Source of the DNA: Coccinella septempunctata
Lineage: Eukaryota; Arthropoda; Insecta; Coleoptera; Coccinellidae
Length of the DNA: 64,000 bases
NCBI RefSeq assembly: GCF_907165205.1
Contig: NC_058189.1
Location: forward strand, 56,880,270 to 56,944,269
Reading direction: 5' to 3'
The notes beneath the pieces are model-generated. The model did not search any database. It saw nothing but the letters and a program-made list of their open reading frames with translations, and had not been told where the DNA came from. The position numbers were made by a program, and so were the translations under genes. The stretch's first letter is position 1, and every line of letters starts with the position of its first letter. Positions 33,983 through 43,858 of the stretch are shown here, piece after piece.

Positions 33983-35482
33983 AATAATCTGCTCCACAAG
34001 AGTTAGGGATATCGTATTCAATCGTTTTTAAAAACTATGTAATCTTCGAGAAAATCGCTGTAAAATCATTTAAAACTCAATAACAACTTGAACCGATCCA
34101 ATAAAAATCAGTATGAGACATTTCGTCAATCTGGTCGCCTTTTTTCTGAAGTTTGGTTCTTCGCATATGCTTCATGAATGTTCTTATTTTGAAATGAAGT
34201 CAGTTTATAAACGGCTTCGATTTGAAACGAGTTTTCTGAAAATGCCAAGACGTAAATTTACAAACGCTGAGGCTAATAGGGCTATCGGAATGCTACAGGC
34301 TGGCCTACCTCAGGTTATTGTAGAGGAAAGGCTCCAAGTCAGCCAAAATGTGATATCTCGACTTTGGAATAGGTTCAGGGAGACAGGTTCCGTGTTGGAA
34401 AGACCAAGGCTTGGTGGGCGACGAAAAACAACACCTGCTCAGGATCGTTTCATCACCGTTTCGGCGAGAAGAAACCCTACATCTACGTGTAGAATGCTAC
34501 GGAATACTCTTCAAAATGCAACTGGGGTCTAAGTTTCCATCGAAACCATCAGACGACGTTTGAGAGAGGTGAATCTAGGTTCTAGACGTCCATTAAGAGG
34601 AGCTCCATTAGCACGTGACCATAAGGGTCAAATACTGAAATGGGCAAGGCAACATATCAATTGGAACGATCAATGACGTAGTGTCCTTTTCACTGATGAA
34701 TCCAGATATGGACGATTTTCAGATTCTCGAAGAATAAGGGTATGAGCAATCCCACGCATACCTCGTAATCGTCGCTATGTCCAAGAAGTCCATCCATTCT
34801 GAGGGGTTAGTGTTTTGGTATGGGCCGGGATATGTTTCAACTGGCGCACAGATCTACACATTTGTCCTAGGAATATGACCGCCTTACACTATAGGGAGCA
34901 GGTCATTGACAATGTTGTGCCAAACTTTCACGCTGCTATTGGTGAAACTTTTCAATTTCTAGACTTCTAGAAGATAACGCTAGACCGCACCGTGCTGCCA
35001 TAGTTGAGAATGCGCGCGAGGAGCTTGGTATTCCACATTTACCAATAACTCCGCACTCACCAGATTTGAATTGCATAAAACATGCATGGGATATGCTCCA
35101 AAGGCGATTAGATAATCATCAACCTACCCTAGAATCCTTAAATAATCTGAGAGAGCTTCTGCCCCATTTATGGAACCAAATTCCTCAAAAAATGTTCAAC
35201 AACCTCGTGTGTAGTATGCAAAGATGTCAAGCTGTTATTGATGCCCGTGGAGGCCATACATTGTATTGATAGTCTTAAAATGCTTGAATTCTCTGGGAAT
35301 AAAATTTCGTTATTTTACTCGATTTTTCTTAACCAGCTTGTATACGCTGCAGACCTACAGGCTAAAATTAATTTGCAACTTGAAATCATATTAATATGAT
35401 CTTTCATCACAAAAATCTAATTTTAACTATATTTTTTTGCAATTTAAGTCAATATCCCTGACTCATGTGGAGCAGTTTATTA
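33983..35482 (+). mobile_element. Tc1-like transposon, full length, inactive
   Basis: The left terminal repeat reads CTGCTCCACAAGAGTTAGGG; the right one in inverse reads CTGCTCCACATGAGTCAGGG, with matching AATAA outside and ATAT inside. The element is 1.5 kb, a normal size for the group, and encloses a Tc1-type transposase in the plus orientation. It lies in the intron between PTB exons 37063 and 28010, antisense to the gene. Confidence 0.9.
34242..35269 (+). pseudogene. Tc1-like transposase with stops and a lost catalytic Glu
   Basis: From ATG 34242 it reads MPRRKFTNAEANRAIGMLQA, a paired-type DNA-binding domain with LQVSQNVISRLWNRFRETGS, then RPRLGGRRKTTPAQDRFI. The catalytic motifs are LFTDESRYGRF (first Asp), LEDNARPHRAA (second Asp) and PHSPDLNCIKHAWDMLQRRL. 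In active Tc1 proteins the last motif is SPDLNPIEHVWD, so the third catalytic residue Glu has become Lys and Pro has become Cys. There are in-frame stops after NATGV (about 34530), at about 34675, 34744 and 34799, plus a frameshift near 34968. It ends GGHTLY and a stop at 35269. Confidence 0.92.
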
Positions 35483-35488
35483 TAACCG

Positions 35489-35680
35489 TTTATATGTGAG
35501 CTCAGCCCTTTTAGAAAAATTTGAATCCGCATGTTTCACAGCTGCAAAGATAGTAGAAATAGCCTTTCTCCATTCCATTCATAAATATTTCAAATAGTTG
35601 AACTAGTTTATTTGTGATTTCAGCCCTTTTCGAACAATTTGAGTCACATGTTTCACGGCTGCAAAGATAGTAGACATTAT
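35489..35680. repeat. Direct repeat, two diverged copies about 118 bp apart
   Basis: Copy 1 (TCAGCCCTTTTAGAAAAATT ... CTGCAAAGATAGTAGAAAT) and copy 2 (TCAGCCCTTTTCGAACAATT ... CTGCAAAGATAGTAGACAT) are about 75 bp each. They sit immediately right of the Tc1 element. Confidence 0.75.
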
Positions 35681-35783
35681 GGAGAGTAGAGAGATCACCG
35701 TACTAAAAATGTGTCTCCAAAAACTTGGAACATAGAAGTCGATGCGATCGCTACGTTTATCGATAAGGGGTGAGGATTTAAGC

Positions 35784-35807
35784 AAAGAGTAACCAAGGTT
35801 ACTCTTT
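35784..35807. repeat. 24-bp palindrome with flanking direct repeat
   Basis: AAAGAGTAACC and GGTTACTCTTT flank a two-base AA centre. GATTTAAGC occurs on both sides (35774 and 35808), which looks like a small insertion or slippage product. Confidence 0.7.
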
Positions 35808-37062
35808 GATTTAAGCGTCAATTTGAAATGAACAACTTTCATTTTATTTTAGGTTATGTGTAATTCTTGTTTTTTCTGATGATTTTTCAAATACGTTTCT
35901 TCTAATCTATAATAAATATAAATTTTCTGATTTATATGCAATGAAATACAATTCACATTATAAAGGGGACTAAGTAATCAGCTCTATTCATTCATAATAA
36001 ATGTCGAAATCAATGAAATTCAACAGAAATCACTGATCAAAAAAAATGATACCCACATATGTTCATCATTGTTTATTGAAAACAGGATATGTTAGTTGGT
36101 TTGATGTAATCCTCAAAATTATTTACATTCGCAGTGAGGAGTAGAACATATCAAGACAACAAAAGGTAGCAATCTCAGATTTATCAGTTATTAGAGTAGA
36201 TTCTGTTTCCAATACTCAGCTGAGAACTGTTATAGACCATATATTATGTTATGCCAACAAAATTCTTCAAGAATATCCATTTCTGAACCATGTAATTTTA
36301 TTGGTTAGATATTCTTGTTCAGAAGAGTCCACTTCTCACTTGGGATGACAATTTCGATTTCGTTAATAATGAATCCATCATCTTTTTTGATATCACAAAT
36401 TGATAACGAGTCGATTCTTGAGGTAGGTTTTTTTCCAATTTTCTCTCAAAAATGCACTCGTAAATTTTATCCCATCCCCTTTCCTTTCCGATGTCAAAAC
36501 AGTCTTACGCTAGCGCAAGCTTCAACATTTCACCATGGTCATATGTTGTTCTCTTATCAAATATCGAAAATAATAATATTATTCTAATCATCTGTCATCA
36601 GGAAGACAGTTCACTCAGCCGACTTCGACTAGTTCAAATCAAAATTTCTTCACCCCGTGATAGCCAGCGCGCCTATTGGCAAAAACATGAACTACCCTAT
36701 TGGTACATATTTTAGAGGACAAAAAATCTATGGTCTCAAAGCAGCGATCGTTCTCTTTCTCTCTATACACTCCATAATAGAAATAGTCTCTCTCTAATTA
36801 ATACTTCATACAGTTTTCTAATTGAATGAAGAATTAATATACGCACGATACCAAATTGAAAACTTCAGATGAAATCCATTTTCCAAAATGCTCACTTCAT
36901 TAATCATCCAATCAATATGACAATGCTTTGCTTCAGAAAAAGATGCTTTATTCAACCTTCAAATGTTTGCAATCTTATTGAAAAACCATTCAGAAGCATT
37001 GAACAAATTTTTTTGAGTATCTTGTGAATGTGAAAACGAAAAAGATTAAAATAATCTCTTAC
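35808..37062. other. Intron sequence without recognised features
   Basis: No repeat or exon is seen before the donor of the 37063 exon. Confidence 0.5.
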
Positions 37063-37155
37063 CTTTTTCTTTTTTCTTAGAGTAACTTTTACTCCGTCTA
37101 CGGAAATTTCTATGGTCACCTTTTTCTTCTTGATTCCTTTCGCTTTGAATTCATA
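37063..37155 (-). CDS. NOS1AP: NOS1AP exon: PTB domain, early strands
   Basis: These 31 codons lie between the acceptor CCTTTTCAG (37156-37164) and the donor GTAAGA (37057-37062), phase 0 at both ends. The exon reads YEFKAKGIKKKKVTIEISVD and GVKVTLRKKKK. The vertebrate counterpart is YEFKAKNIKKKKVSIMVSVD with GVKVILKKKKK, nearly identical. It holds PTB strands and the lysine-rich loop. It is too short to appear as an open frame and was found by homology to the family and by splice sites. Its exon borders coincide with those of the vertebrate protein as I remember them. Confidence 0.95.
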
Positions 37156-37525
37156 CTGAAAAGGAATTCATCATTAGTCATCTGTAGAAAAGAGCCGTTC
37201 ATTAATTTTCTTCATTATCGAAATAACTTCTGTGGAAAAGAGACATCGATATTTGGTTTTAATTAATTTTGTACTTGCTCTCTGCACCAGGACAATCAGT
37301 TACGAGATGAAATAAAACGTACAGATTGAGACAAAAACTGGTCTTCAGTTCATTTTACTCATCAAAGCATGAAAATACAGGGTATACACCCTGTACTAAT
37401 TGGAAATCTTTCAACAATAGAACCCTAAGCAGAGTGTTTTATTTTAAAACTTCTTCCACAGTATTCTTGCCAGTACTATTCGACTTATCATTATCATATT
37501 CATCAGAAAGTGTAGGCACTATAGA

Positions 37526-37785
37526 CCCGGGTTTCATAAAGCTTGATCGGGGAATCAACGCTTGATTGACGAATAGACGTCAATTTGTTTTCAATCGATA
37601 TTTCAGTCATGATCATTCAGAATATCATTCTTGCATCAAATTAGATGTTCATGGGTGCATTCAGTTATTCTCAATTGCTACTTCGTCAATATATTCAGAA
37701 ATGAAAAGGTTTCAGTGATTTCGTTTTGGAAATCGAGTGACTGTCAAATCGTTGATCGGACAATCAAATTCTTATGAAACCCGCA
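37526..37785. repeat. L element copy 1 (MITE, 0.26 kb)
   Basis: Begins CCGGGTTTCATAAAGCTTGA and ends TTATGAAACCCGCAG. A close copy lies at 50641-50902 inside a D element. It sits in the 1.6-kb intron between two PTB exons. TAGA occurs at both edges and may be the target duplication. Confidence 0.85.
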
Positions 37786-38732
37786 GTAGATCGTACTGAA
37801 GTATGTTGAAATGAATGTTTCTAGCTAGCATATTAAAAAAATGATTAGAGTATCATTTGTGTAAAAAGTACCGGTTATATGTTTCATGCAATACACATTA
37901 TAATCAAAATAGTTGGGAAGCTTCATTTTTATCTTGGAATATCTAGAAAATAATGACTTCATCGCTATGAAGTAAGGGTTAAATGCTACAATATTCACGT
38001 ATAGAAAGTATGGGAGAATAGAAAAATTTTGATAAAATTTAAATTCCACCAGCATAGACGAATTTGGGATTAAACAGTCTCCTGGCGTACGCCACTGACA
38101 GTAGCCAGAAGGGTTTGCTTGTCATAATTGAGTCTACACAACCTACACTCTCTGCGAAATAGAACATTAATAAGTCGAACAATTTTGAAGAACTGAGGGA
38201 TTATAATTTAATTTTCAAATAAAACACCCTCTAATTTAATTTACATCTTCCATCCCGATAATTTGGGTTAGATCTTCATATTTTGAGCTCAGGACTTCAT
38301 GACTGAAATTATATTTGCAATTTTTAGGAGTACAAATCAGTTAGTTCCGTTTTAAAAAAGTTGTTTTGACTGTTAATAATGTCTCATAGCGTCAGCGTCC
38401 TCATAGTGCCCAACCTGGCCCCTGCCTATCTACGCCCATGTTTTTGACCATAAAAAAAGGACTGAAACAATTTATCCTCCCAATAGGTTTGATGCACCCT
38501 ATAAAAATATTCAAAATATTCCAACCATCACTGATTGTCCTAATTTAATCCTCGCTTAAAAATTATACTCCTGAGGGCTCCTCGGAATTCGAATTTACAA
38601 TATTCCCGCGAAATTGAGTTCAGCCCTCCCGATAAATTGATATCATGAAATTACATAATTTGCATTCGATGTCACGTCTGATGAAATTTCCAGTTCCAGA
38701 CCCATCGACCCAGAAACGACAAAAATTCTTAC

Positions 38733-38804
38733 CCTAATTCGCCGCATGGCTGAGACAATTTCCACCCTACTTGTTGGTCTGGGCACGTCCAGGCTCCCGA
38801 TGAA
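38733..38804 (-). CDS. NOS1AP: NOS1AP exon: PTB N-terminal strand and helix
   Basis: These 24 codons lie between the acceptor TCTGTTTCAG (38805-38814) and the donor GTAAGA (38727-38732), phase 0. The exon reads FIGSLDVPRPTSRVEIVSAM then RRIR. The vertebrate string is YVGSLDVPRPNSRVEIVAAM then RRIR. This is the first strand-to-helix part of the PTB domain. It is the most upstream exon I can find. The preceding exon should encode about 35 residues, ending with the GI.F.AK motif, and I could not find it between 38805 and 64000. Confidence 0.95.
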
Positions 38805-38934
38805 CTGAAACAGAGACAAGGGATTTAGGTATGTACTACAGAACTCGGCGATTGTTTCGCTGCAGGTGCAAGTTTGTTGAATTACATCGCACGGTGCATT
38901 TTCCCATCAGTAAATGTGGAAGCAAGTTTTCGTG

Positions 38935-39252
38935 CTTTTAGATTTTGATTTAGTAACCGCTGAAAATTGAGGTGTGCATATACAGTGTTCCTAAAATGAA
39001 CGTACAAACGAAAAGGGGAGATTCCTTAAGTGAGTTTAAGAAAAAAAAGTCCCATAAACATGGGGTCGCAAACGTTTCGTTTTCGAGATACAGCTTTTAG
39101 ATTTTGATTTAGTAACCGCTGAAAATTGAGGTGTGCATATACAGTGTTCCTAAAATGAACGTACAAACGAAAAGGGGAGATTCCTTAAGTGAGTTTAAGA
39201 AAAAAAAGTCCCATAAACATGGGGTCGCAAACGTTTCGTTTTCGAGATACAG
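38935..39252. repeat. Exact tandem duplication of 159 bp
   Basis: 38935-39093 and 39094-39252 are identical base for base as far as I can read. Each unit joins 48 bp of flank (CTTTTAGATTTTGATTTAGT ...) to about 111 bp of the left end of foldback G (CAGTGTTCCTAAAATGAACG ... CGAGATACAG). Confidence 0.95.
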
Positions 39253-39704
39253 AGTGTTGAAGTTTGAATTTTTTTCAATCGTTCAAAATTTTTTTTCTCG
39301 AAATCGTTGGTAGATACGACAAAACTACAAGAGACCGAAAAGTTAAGTATTAGATCAAAGCTTCTTTTTACATTTTTTCAAATCAACAGTTGCTCACCAA
39401 AAAAAAGTTCTGCAGAAGAACAGGTGGCAGTGTTCCAGAAAAAATATCACCCTGTAGATCTTCTATCGGAATTGCCATGTCACGTGGTGAGAACTCTAAA
39501 ATGTAATATCTATGCCAAATTTGTGTTGAATATCTTGTGAAATGTAGATACTATGAGAAAGAAACTTGAAAAAAATTCAAACTTCAACACTCTGTATCTC
39601 GAAAACGAAACGTTTGCGACCCCATGTTTATGGGACTTTTTTTTCTTAAACTCACTTAAGGAGTCTCCCCTTTTCGTTTGTACGTTCAATTTAGGAACAC
39701 CCTG
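39142..39704. repeat. Foldback element G
   Basis: Left CAGTGTTCCTAAAATGAACG pairs with right CGTTCAATTTAGGAACACCC plus TG. GGGTCGCAAACGTTTCGTTT pairs with AAACGAAACGTTTGCGACCC. The loop lies around 39320-39520. 0.56 kb, with its left end duplicated upstream. Confidence 0.9.
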
Positions 39705-40473
39705 TATGTGGATATATTACTTCTTTACTCGAGGAACAATTACCAATTTTTATGATTCTGTTATCTGTGCCAATATTTGTGAAATTCCCATTTTCTATGA
39801 AACCGTTTAACCATTGAACACAAAAATGTCCACTCCCAATAAATCTCCATCTCTATAATACGAATTACAACTTTCCTTTCATAGAATTTCATTCGTTAGC
39901 TGAAACATCTATAACTTCAATAAAATAATGCAATTCATGTTACACTCAATTGGAATCATTATAAAGCAAAATTTCTATAATCAATTGAAATATACAACTC
40001 ATAAAAAGTCCTCAAAATGGGTACCATTATTCTGTGAACAAATTCGACTTCATTTTCTAACAGAATTCAATGTATTCAACAGCAGAACGCGAAAAATGTG
40101 TCTGATGGCGTTAGTGACTCTCTGCTCTAAGTCAGCCCTATTTATGACTTAAAATTTCATTTTTAACATATCCCCATATATAATACTGAAAATTCCAAAA
40201 GATTGAGGTCTGATGATCTTGTAGGCCAAACAATAGGACAATGGTTTCCCATTCACTAGTGGCCTATATAGCAAAGCTTCTTATTGGAAATAATCTAGAG
40301 AAAATTCTTGAAAATTCATCTCATTCTATGGCCTTTACTATTCCAATGTATTGAAGTATTCTTCCAGTCCACTTCATTATTAGAATAATGTATGTGAGAC
40401 TCAACAATGGTTGATTATTTCACTTTTATGCTGATTTTGCCTCGGAGATGTAAGTAATAAATGGACATATATA
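39705..40473. other. No recognised features
   Basis: AT-rich DNA upstream (in gene sense) of the first visible exon; short frames only. Confidence 0.5.
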
Positions 40474-41298
40474 CAGGGTGAGTCTTTGACTGTTACAAAT
40501 ATTTCAACAGTAGATTCTTGAGATCAAAAGAAACCCTTTTTTTTACCAGTTTTTCCGAATCGGCTTGGTTTGAAAGATACAGGCTGTTGTAAAACCATTA
40601 AAAAAATGCTATTTTTAGTTCTCACAAACGTTTCTATCGAATGAAAAGAGTTTTGGAATATAGTTTTTCATTCATTTGATAAATCTTTTTCGAACACAAG
40701 ATATCACCCAGTTTTCTCATTATGACCATTTCGTATCATAAATATACCAAAAATTCAAAGCACTCAACTCTTGAAACTAAGTTGGGCGCTATATAAAGAA
40801 TATTTCAACGTTTTTTTTCTTTTTCCTTTCTCTTTCTTTTCTTTTTGTTTTTTCCCTTTTTTCGTCTTTTTGTAGATTCATTCCCGGCAACGGGATACAG
40901 CAATGAATGAATAAATGAATGAATTTCAACGTTGAAATAAAACTATTCTTCATTTTTTTCTCGTTAATGCGCTGTTTTCGAGTGATTTTATGTTCAAAAA
41001 TTGAAAAGTTCCTATGAAATTTGCAAAATTGGGTACTTTGGCTGAATACAACTCTGGGTTGAAAGATCCACAGATGTGCAGTGTCACAGAATTAGCTAGT
41101 TATTCTCATAGACATATTAATGTGTTTTATAGGTCTATGGTTATTCTGAAGGTGATTTTGTTTTTCCAGGGGTGGCACAGCTCATTATAAAAACTTAAAA
41201 TGGCTTTCTTTTTATCAGGGTATGTATAGGAAAAAAGTGTTTTTTTACCTCAAAAATCTACTGTTAAAATATTTGTACGAGTCAAAGACTCACCCTGT
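40474..41298 (-). repeat. D element copy 6, both ends, LINE tail nested
   Basis: Ends CAGGGTGAGTCTTTGACTGT and ACGAGTCAAAGACTCACCCT plus G, about 0.83 kb including a 110-bp insertion plus duplication. It is inverted relative to copies 1-3. It holds AAGATATCACCCAGTTTTCT and AAGATCCACAGATGTGCAGT. Confidence 0.9.
40813..40922 (+). mobile_element. Non-LTR retrotransposon 3' tail, 110 bp
   Basis: It is flanked by an exact 11-bp duplication, ATTTCAACGTT (40802-40812 and 40923-40933). It starts with a pyrimidine run, then TTCCCGGCAACGGGATACAG, ending in an ATGAATGAATAAATGAATG tail. The TTCCCGGYAACGGGATRCAG hairpin is shared with the 3' end of the LINE copy at 2035-2805. Confidence 0.88.
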
Positions 41299-41944
41299 AT
41301 ATTTTGGAAAAGCAAATGTTTTTGTTTGTTATGAGATCAAAAAAAGAATGCATTCCTATTCGAAATAACGAAGTTTTTTCCACACTAAGTACAAGAGATT
41401 AAAAAAAATGTATATAGTGTCGTATTGGCAGTAAAAATGTTTTAATTGCTTTTTGATATTTTCGAGAATGAAAACTTTTCGAAATCGACAAAATATCAAA
41501 TTTTGGTTATATCTTCAAGACAAATAAAGATATCCTTTTCACCAAAATCTAGCTGAGGGCTCCTCTCAACGTTTTCACCTATCCGGTGTGGAAGTACCAG
41601 AAACAGCCAAAATCAAGGAATTTGGGATACCCTGTAGAATTGCTCGTGTTAAATTAGTGCCAACTCTTCTAAGAAATACACTGGGTAGATTTGAAAGAGT
41701 TCTCTAATACAAATTTTCAAAATTTTGGTATTTTCGATAAATAACAGAGTTCTGGATCATTTCCAAGAACTTCTGCACAATCAAGAAGTTTTTGAAAAAA
41801 TAGCCCAATTTTTCGAATTCGCCCCTGAACAAAAGAACATCCTAAACCGATCTGCGATGTCTGCTAACCAGAGGATGGGCCCATACCCAACTATTCTAAT
41901 CCGTCCACATCTAGACTCATCTTTGAACAATACAGATCTCTATT
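41299..41944. other. No recognised features
   Basis: Contains short foldback-like motifs only. Confidence 0.4.
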
Positions 41945-42250
41945 GACCGGTCCAATTCACGTGCTCATTGGCCAATTCCAATCGAAGTCGCGTATGATTT
42001 TGAGTTAGTGGAATCCTTCTCGAAAGTCTTCGAGATTGTAGAGTAACGACTCGAAGTCTTCGACGAACAGTTTCAATCGAAACCAAAACACCAGTAGCGT
42101 TCGAAACCCCTGTTGCATGATTCGACAAATACTCAAATGATCTCTAGAGATAGACACACTCAGAAACCGATCTTGTTCAGGAATGTAGATCTTAGGCGTC
42201 CACTTCTTGGACTTTCGGTCACTTGTCCAGTTCCTCGATATCGATAGACC
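41945..42250 (-). pseudogene. Tc1-like transposase fragment (second family)
   Basis: On the minus strand one frame reads EQDRFLSVSISRDHLSICRI. After a frameshift another reads ATGVLVSIETVRRRLRVVTL and LQSRRLSRRIPLTQNHTRLR, ending ANEHVNWTG. This is the hinge and early catalytic region of a Tc1 transposase, related to the one at 34242 (ATGV.VSIETIRRRLREVNL) but clearly diverged. No terminal repeats seen; catalytic Asp motifs are absent from the remnant. Confidence 0.85.
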
Positions 42251-42903
42251 AACCACCATCCCTCAAAGTTTCAGAATGACCAATTCGTCGAGGAAGAGTA
42301 GATGCTAACCACGATTTCGTCAGAATATTCCATTCAAACCAAACCTATTGCCAAAAACGAAGCTGAACTGAAAGACAGGTTTTCGAAGACCTAGAACACA
42401 GTCCCCATACGGGAATTTCTCTTAGAATAAACCTTTTAATCTCCAAGATGAATGGGATTAAAACCGAATTGCTTTCCGCCAAATGAATCGCAACACAAAA
42501 TACACAATTGCGCTTTACGACCCGGAATCGCTCCGTTGAAATTACGACGTAACACCGGCCGTTACGTTATAAATAAAGCGATATTCTGTAGACATTGATT
42601 AATGCCGTCATCAACTTTTATTCCCACAACGGAGCTGAGCGGAGGCGTTAGACGTGAAGAACTGTTATGTATTTCTTCAGCCTACCATTCCTGCCAGTTT
42701 GGTGTTTCGCGAAGCACTCCGCAGAACGGAATTCACCTGATTAGAAACAGCGAATAGGGTGGGATTAAATTGGTGAGAGACATACGGGCGACAAGTTCAG
42801 ATGTGGAAGTGTCGAACTTGGATACAACTTCGATCCATACAAATTGTCAATGAGGTGTCAGAAGTTTTTTGAATTTATTTCTCGTTTTTTCCTATTTTCT
42901 AAT
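42251..42903. other. CpG-richer stretch without recognised features
   Basis: 42500-42680 has raised CG content (TTACGACCCGGAATCGCTCC, ACACCGGCCGTTACGTTATA). No coding or repeat signature. Confidence 0.35.
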
Positions 42904-43631
42904 GAACCTCCTCGTTGGAACAAAATTTACGACCTTTTAAACTTTTTTTCAGTTGAGGAAAGAGATGATAGTCGGATGGAGTCAAATCTGATGAATAAGG
43001 GGGGTGTTCTAGTAATTCAAACCGTAAATCACGAATTTTTGCATGGCAATATGAGATTTGTATGCAGGGGCGTTGTCCGGTTATTGTTCTACCCTTTTAC
43101 AAAAAATCAATCATGATTTCTCAATGGCAATCTCAAAAAACTGAAGCAAGAACTTTTCCAGCAGATTTTTGGACACGAAACTTCATAGGTCTTGGAGAAC
43201 CAGAGTGTCGCCATTCCATCGATTGTTCCTTTGTTTCTGGTTGGTTGAAATGTACCCAAGTCTCATCCATAGTAACAATTCGGTTCAAGGAGTCTACATC
43301 GTTTTCAGATCGAGCACAGAAAATTTACCTCTTTTGAAGCTTGCTGCCCAATTTTTGACGGTCGCATAAGACCGCATATCTTCGTAAATCTGCTTACCTC
43401 TTAACCCTTTTATACAGGTACTTGATGATGGCTCGATACTCCAATTTTCGATTTTCACAATTTCGGTGGACATCTTCTTTCTTTTAATTCATTGCGTAAC
43501 TCTGGTTTACTTTTTTGACCTCAAACTTCACACTGACACTTCCAATGAGTTATTGTTCGTTGCTATGGTAACGCAATATTTTTGTTATGCATGGAACTGG
43601 TCTAGGCTAACTAGATATCAATACATCCTCG
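42904..43631 (-). pseudogene. mariner copy M3, internally deleted
   Basis: Minus-strand mariner whose 5' terminal repeat ends at CTAGATATCAATACATCCTCG followed by TA (reads CGAGGATGTATTGATATCTA in its own sense). The start region (CCACCGAAATTGTGAAAATC) and the first Asp region (TATGGATGAGACTTGGGTAC) are present. Parts between the N-terminal region and DFL, and between the first and second Asp regions, are deleted. The 3' end is truncated at GTTCCAACGAGGAGG. Dead. Confidence 0.88.
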
Positions 43632-43633
43632 TA

Positions 43634-43858
43634 TATCTATGGGAGTTGATTCCCCAATTATTATTGGGGACCCTTATATTTAAGGGTCCTGTAGCTGAAG
43701 AACAGAAGAATCATCACTTGGAAGACCGAGCCTGGTCGAAAGGCCCTCCCATCAAAAGCATGATTTGGAATATTATTAATTTCGATTTTGAAGGGATTTC
43801 TGACGACAAGAGTGATCTTTTACCAAAATCAACGGAGAATTTTTCGACGCAGAGATGA
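43634..43858 (+). other. Unrecognised open frame next to mariner M3
   Basis: The plus frame reads LIFKGPVAEEQKNHHLEDRA, then KSMIWNIINFDFEGISDDKS, ending with TQR and a stop at 43858. It is charged and protein-like but has no start of its own, since the open frame upstream is antisense mariner. No family recognised. It could be the C-terminal end of a lost element gene. Confidence 0.25.

Larger units (their letters stand above)
1..38804 (-). other. NOS1AP: NOS1AP (CAPON) locus, partial gene span
   Basis: This is the span of the only supported host gene, read from high to low coordinates. Seven exons join in frame: 38733-38804, 37063-37155, 28010-28174, 9727-9898, 4731-4891, 2915-3124 and 1240-1404. 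The introns are 1577, 8888, 18111, 4835, 1606 and 1510 bp. The phases between exons are 0, 0, 0, 1, 0, 0, and every junction has GT/AG ends. From knowledge of the family, NOS1AP is a cytoplasmic adaptor: its N-terminal PTB domain binds partners such as Scribble and Dexras1, and its C terminus binds the PDZ domain of neuronal nitric oxide synthase. The first exon (start to the early PTB strands) and the C-terminal exons with the PDZ ligand are not in the window. Identity is judged by conserved strings remembered from vertebrate and fly proteins, not by a search. Confidence 0.93.

Noticed and set aside
40813..40870. Pyrimidine-rich run as a splice acceptor tract
   Set aside because: It belongs to a LINE tail with a target duplication, and no coding sequence follows.
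43466..43633. N-terminal part of the 130-codon plus frame as a membrane protein
   Set aside because: This part is the reverse strand of the mariner 5' end; the same peptide appears opposite mariner M5 at 62820-63062.
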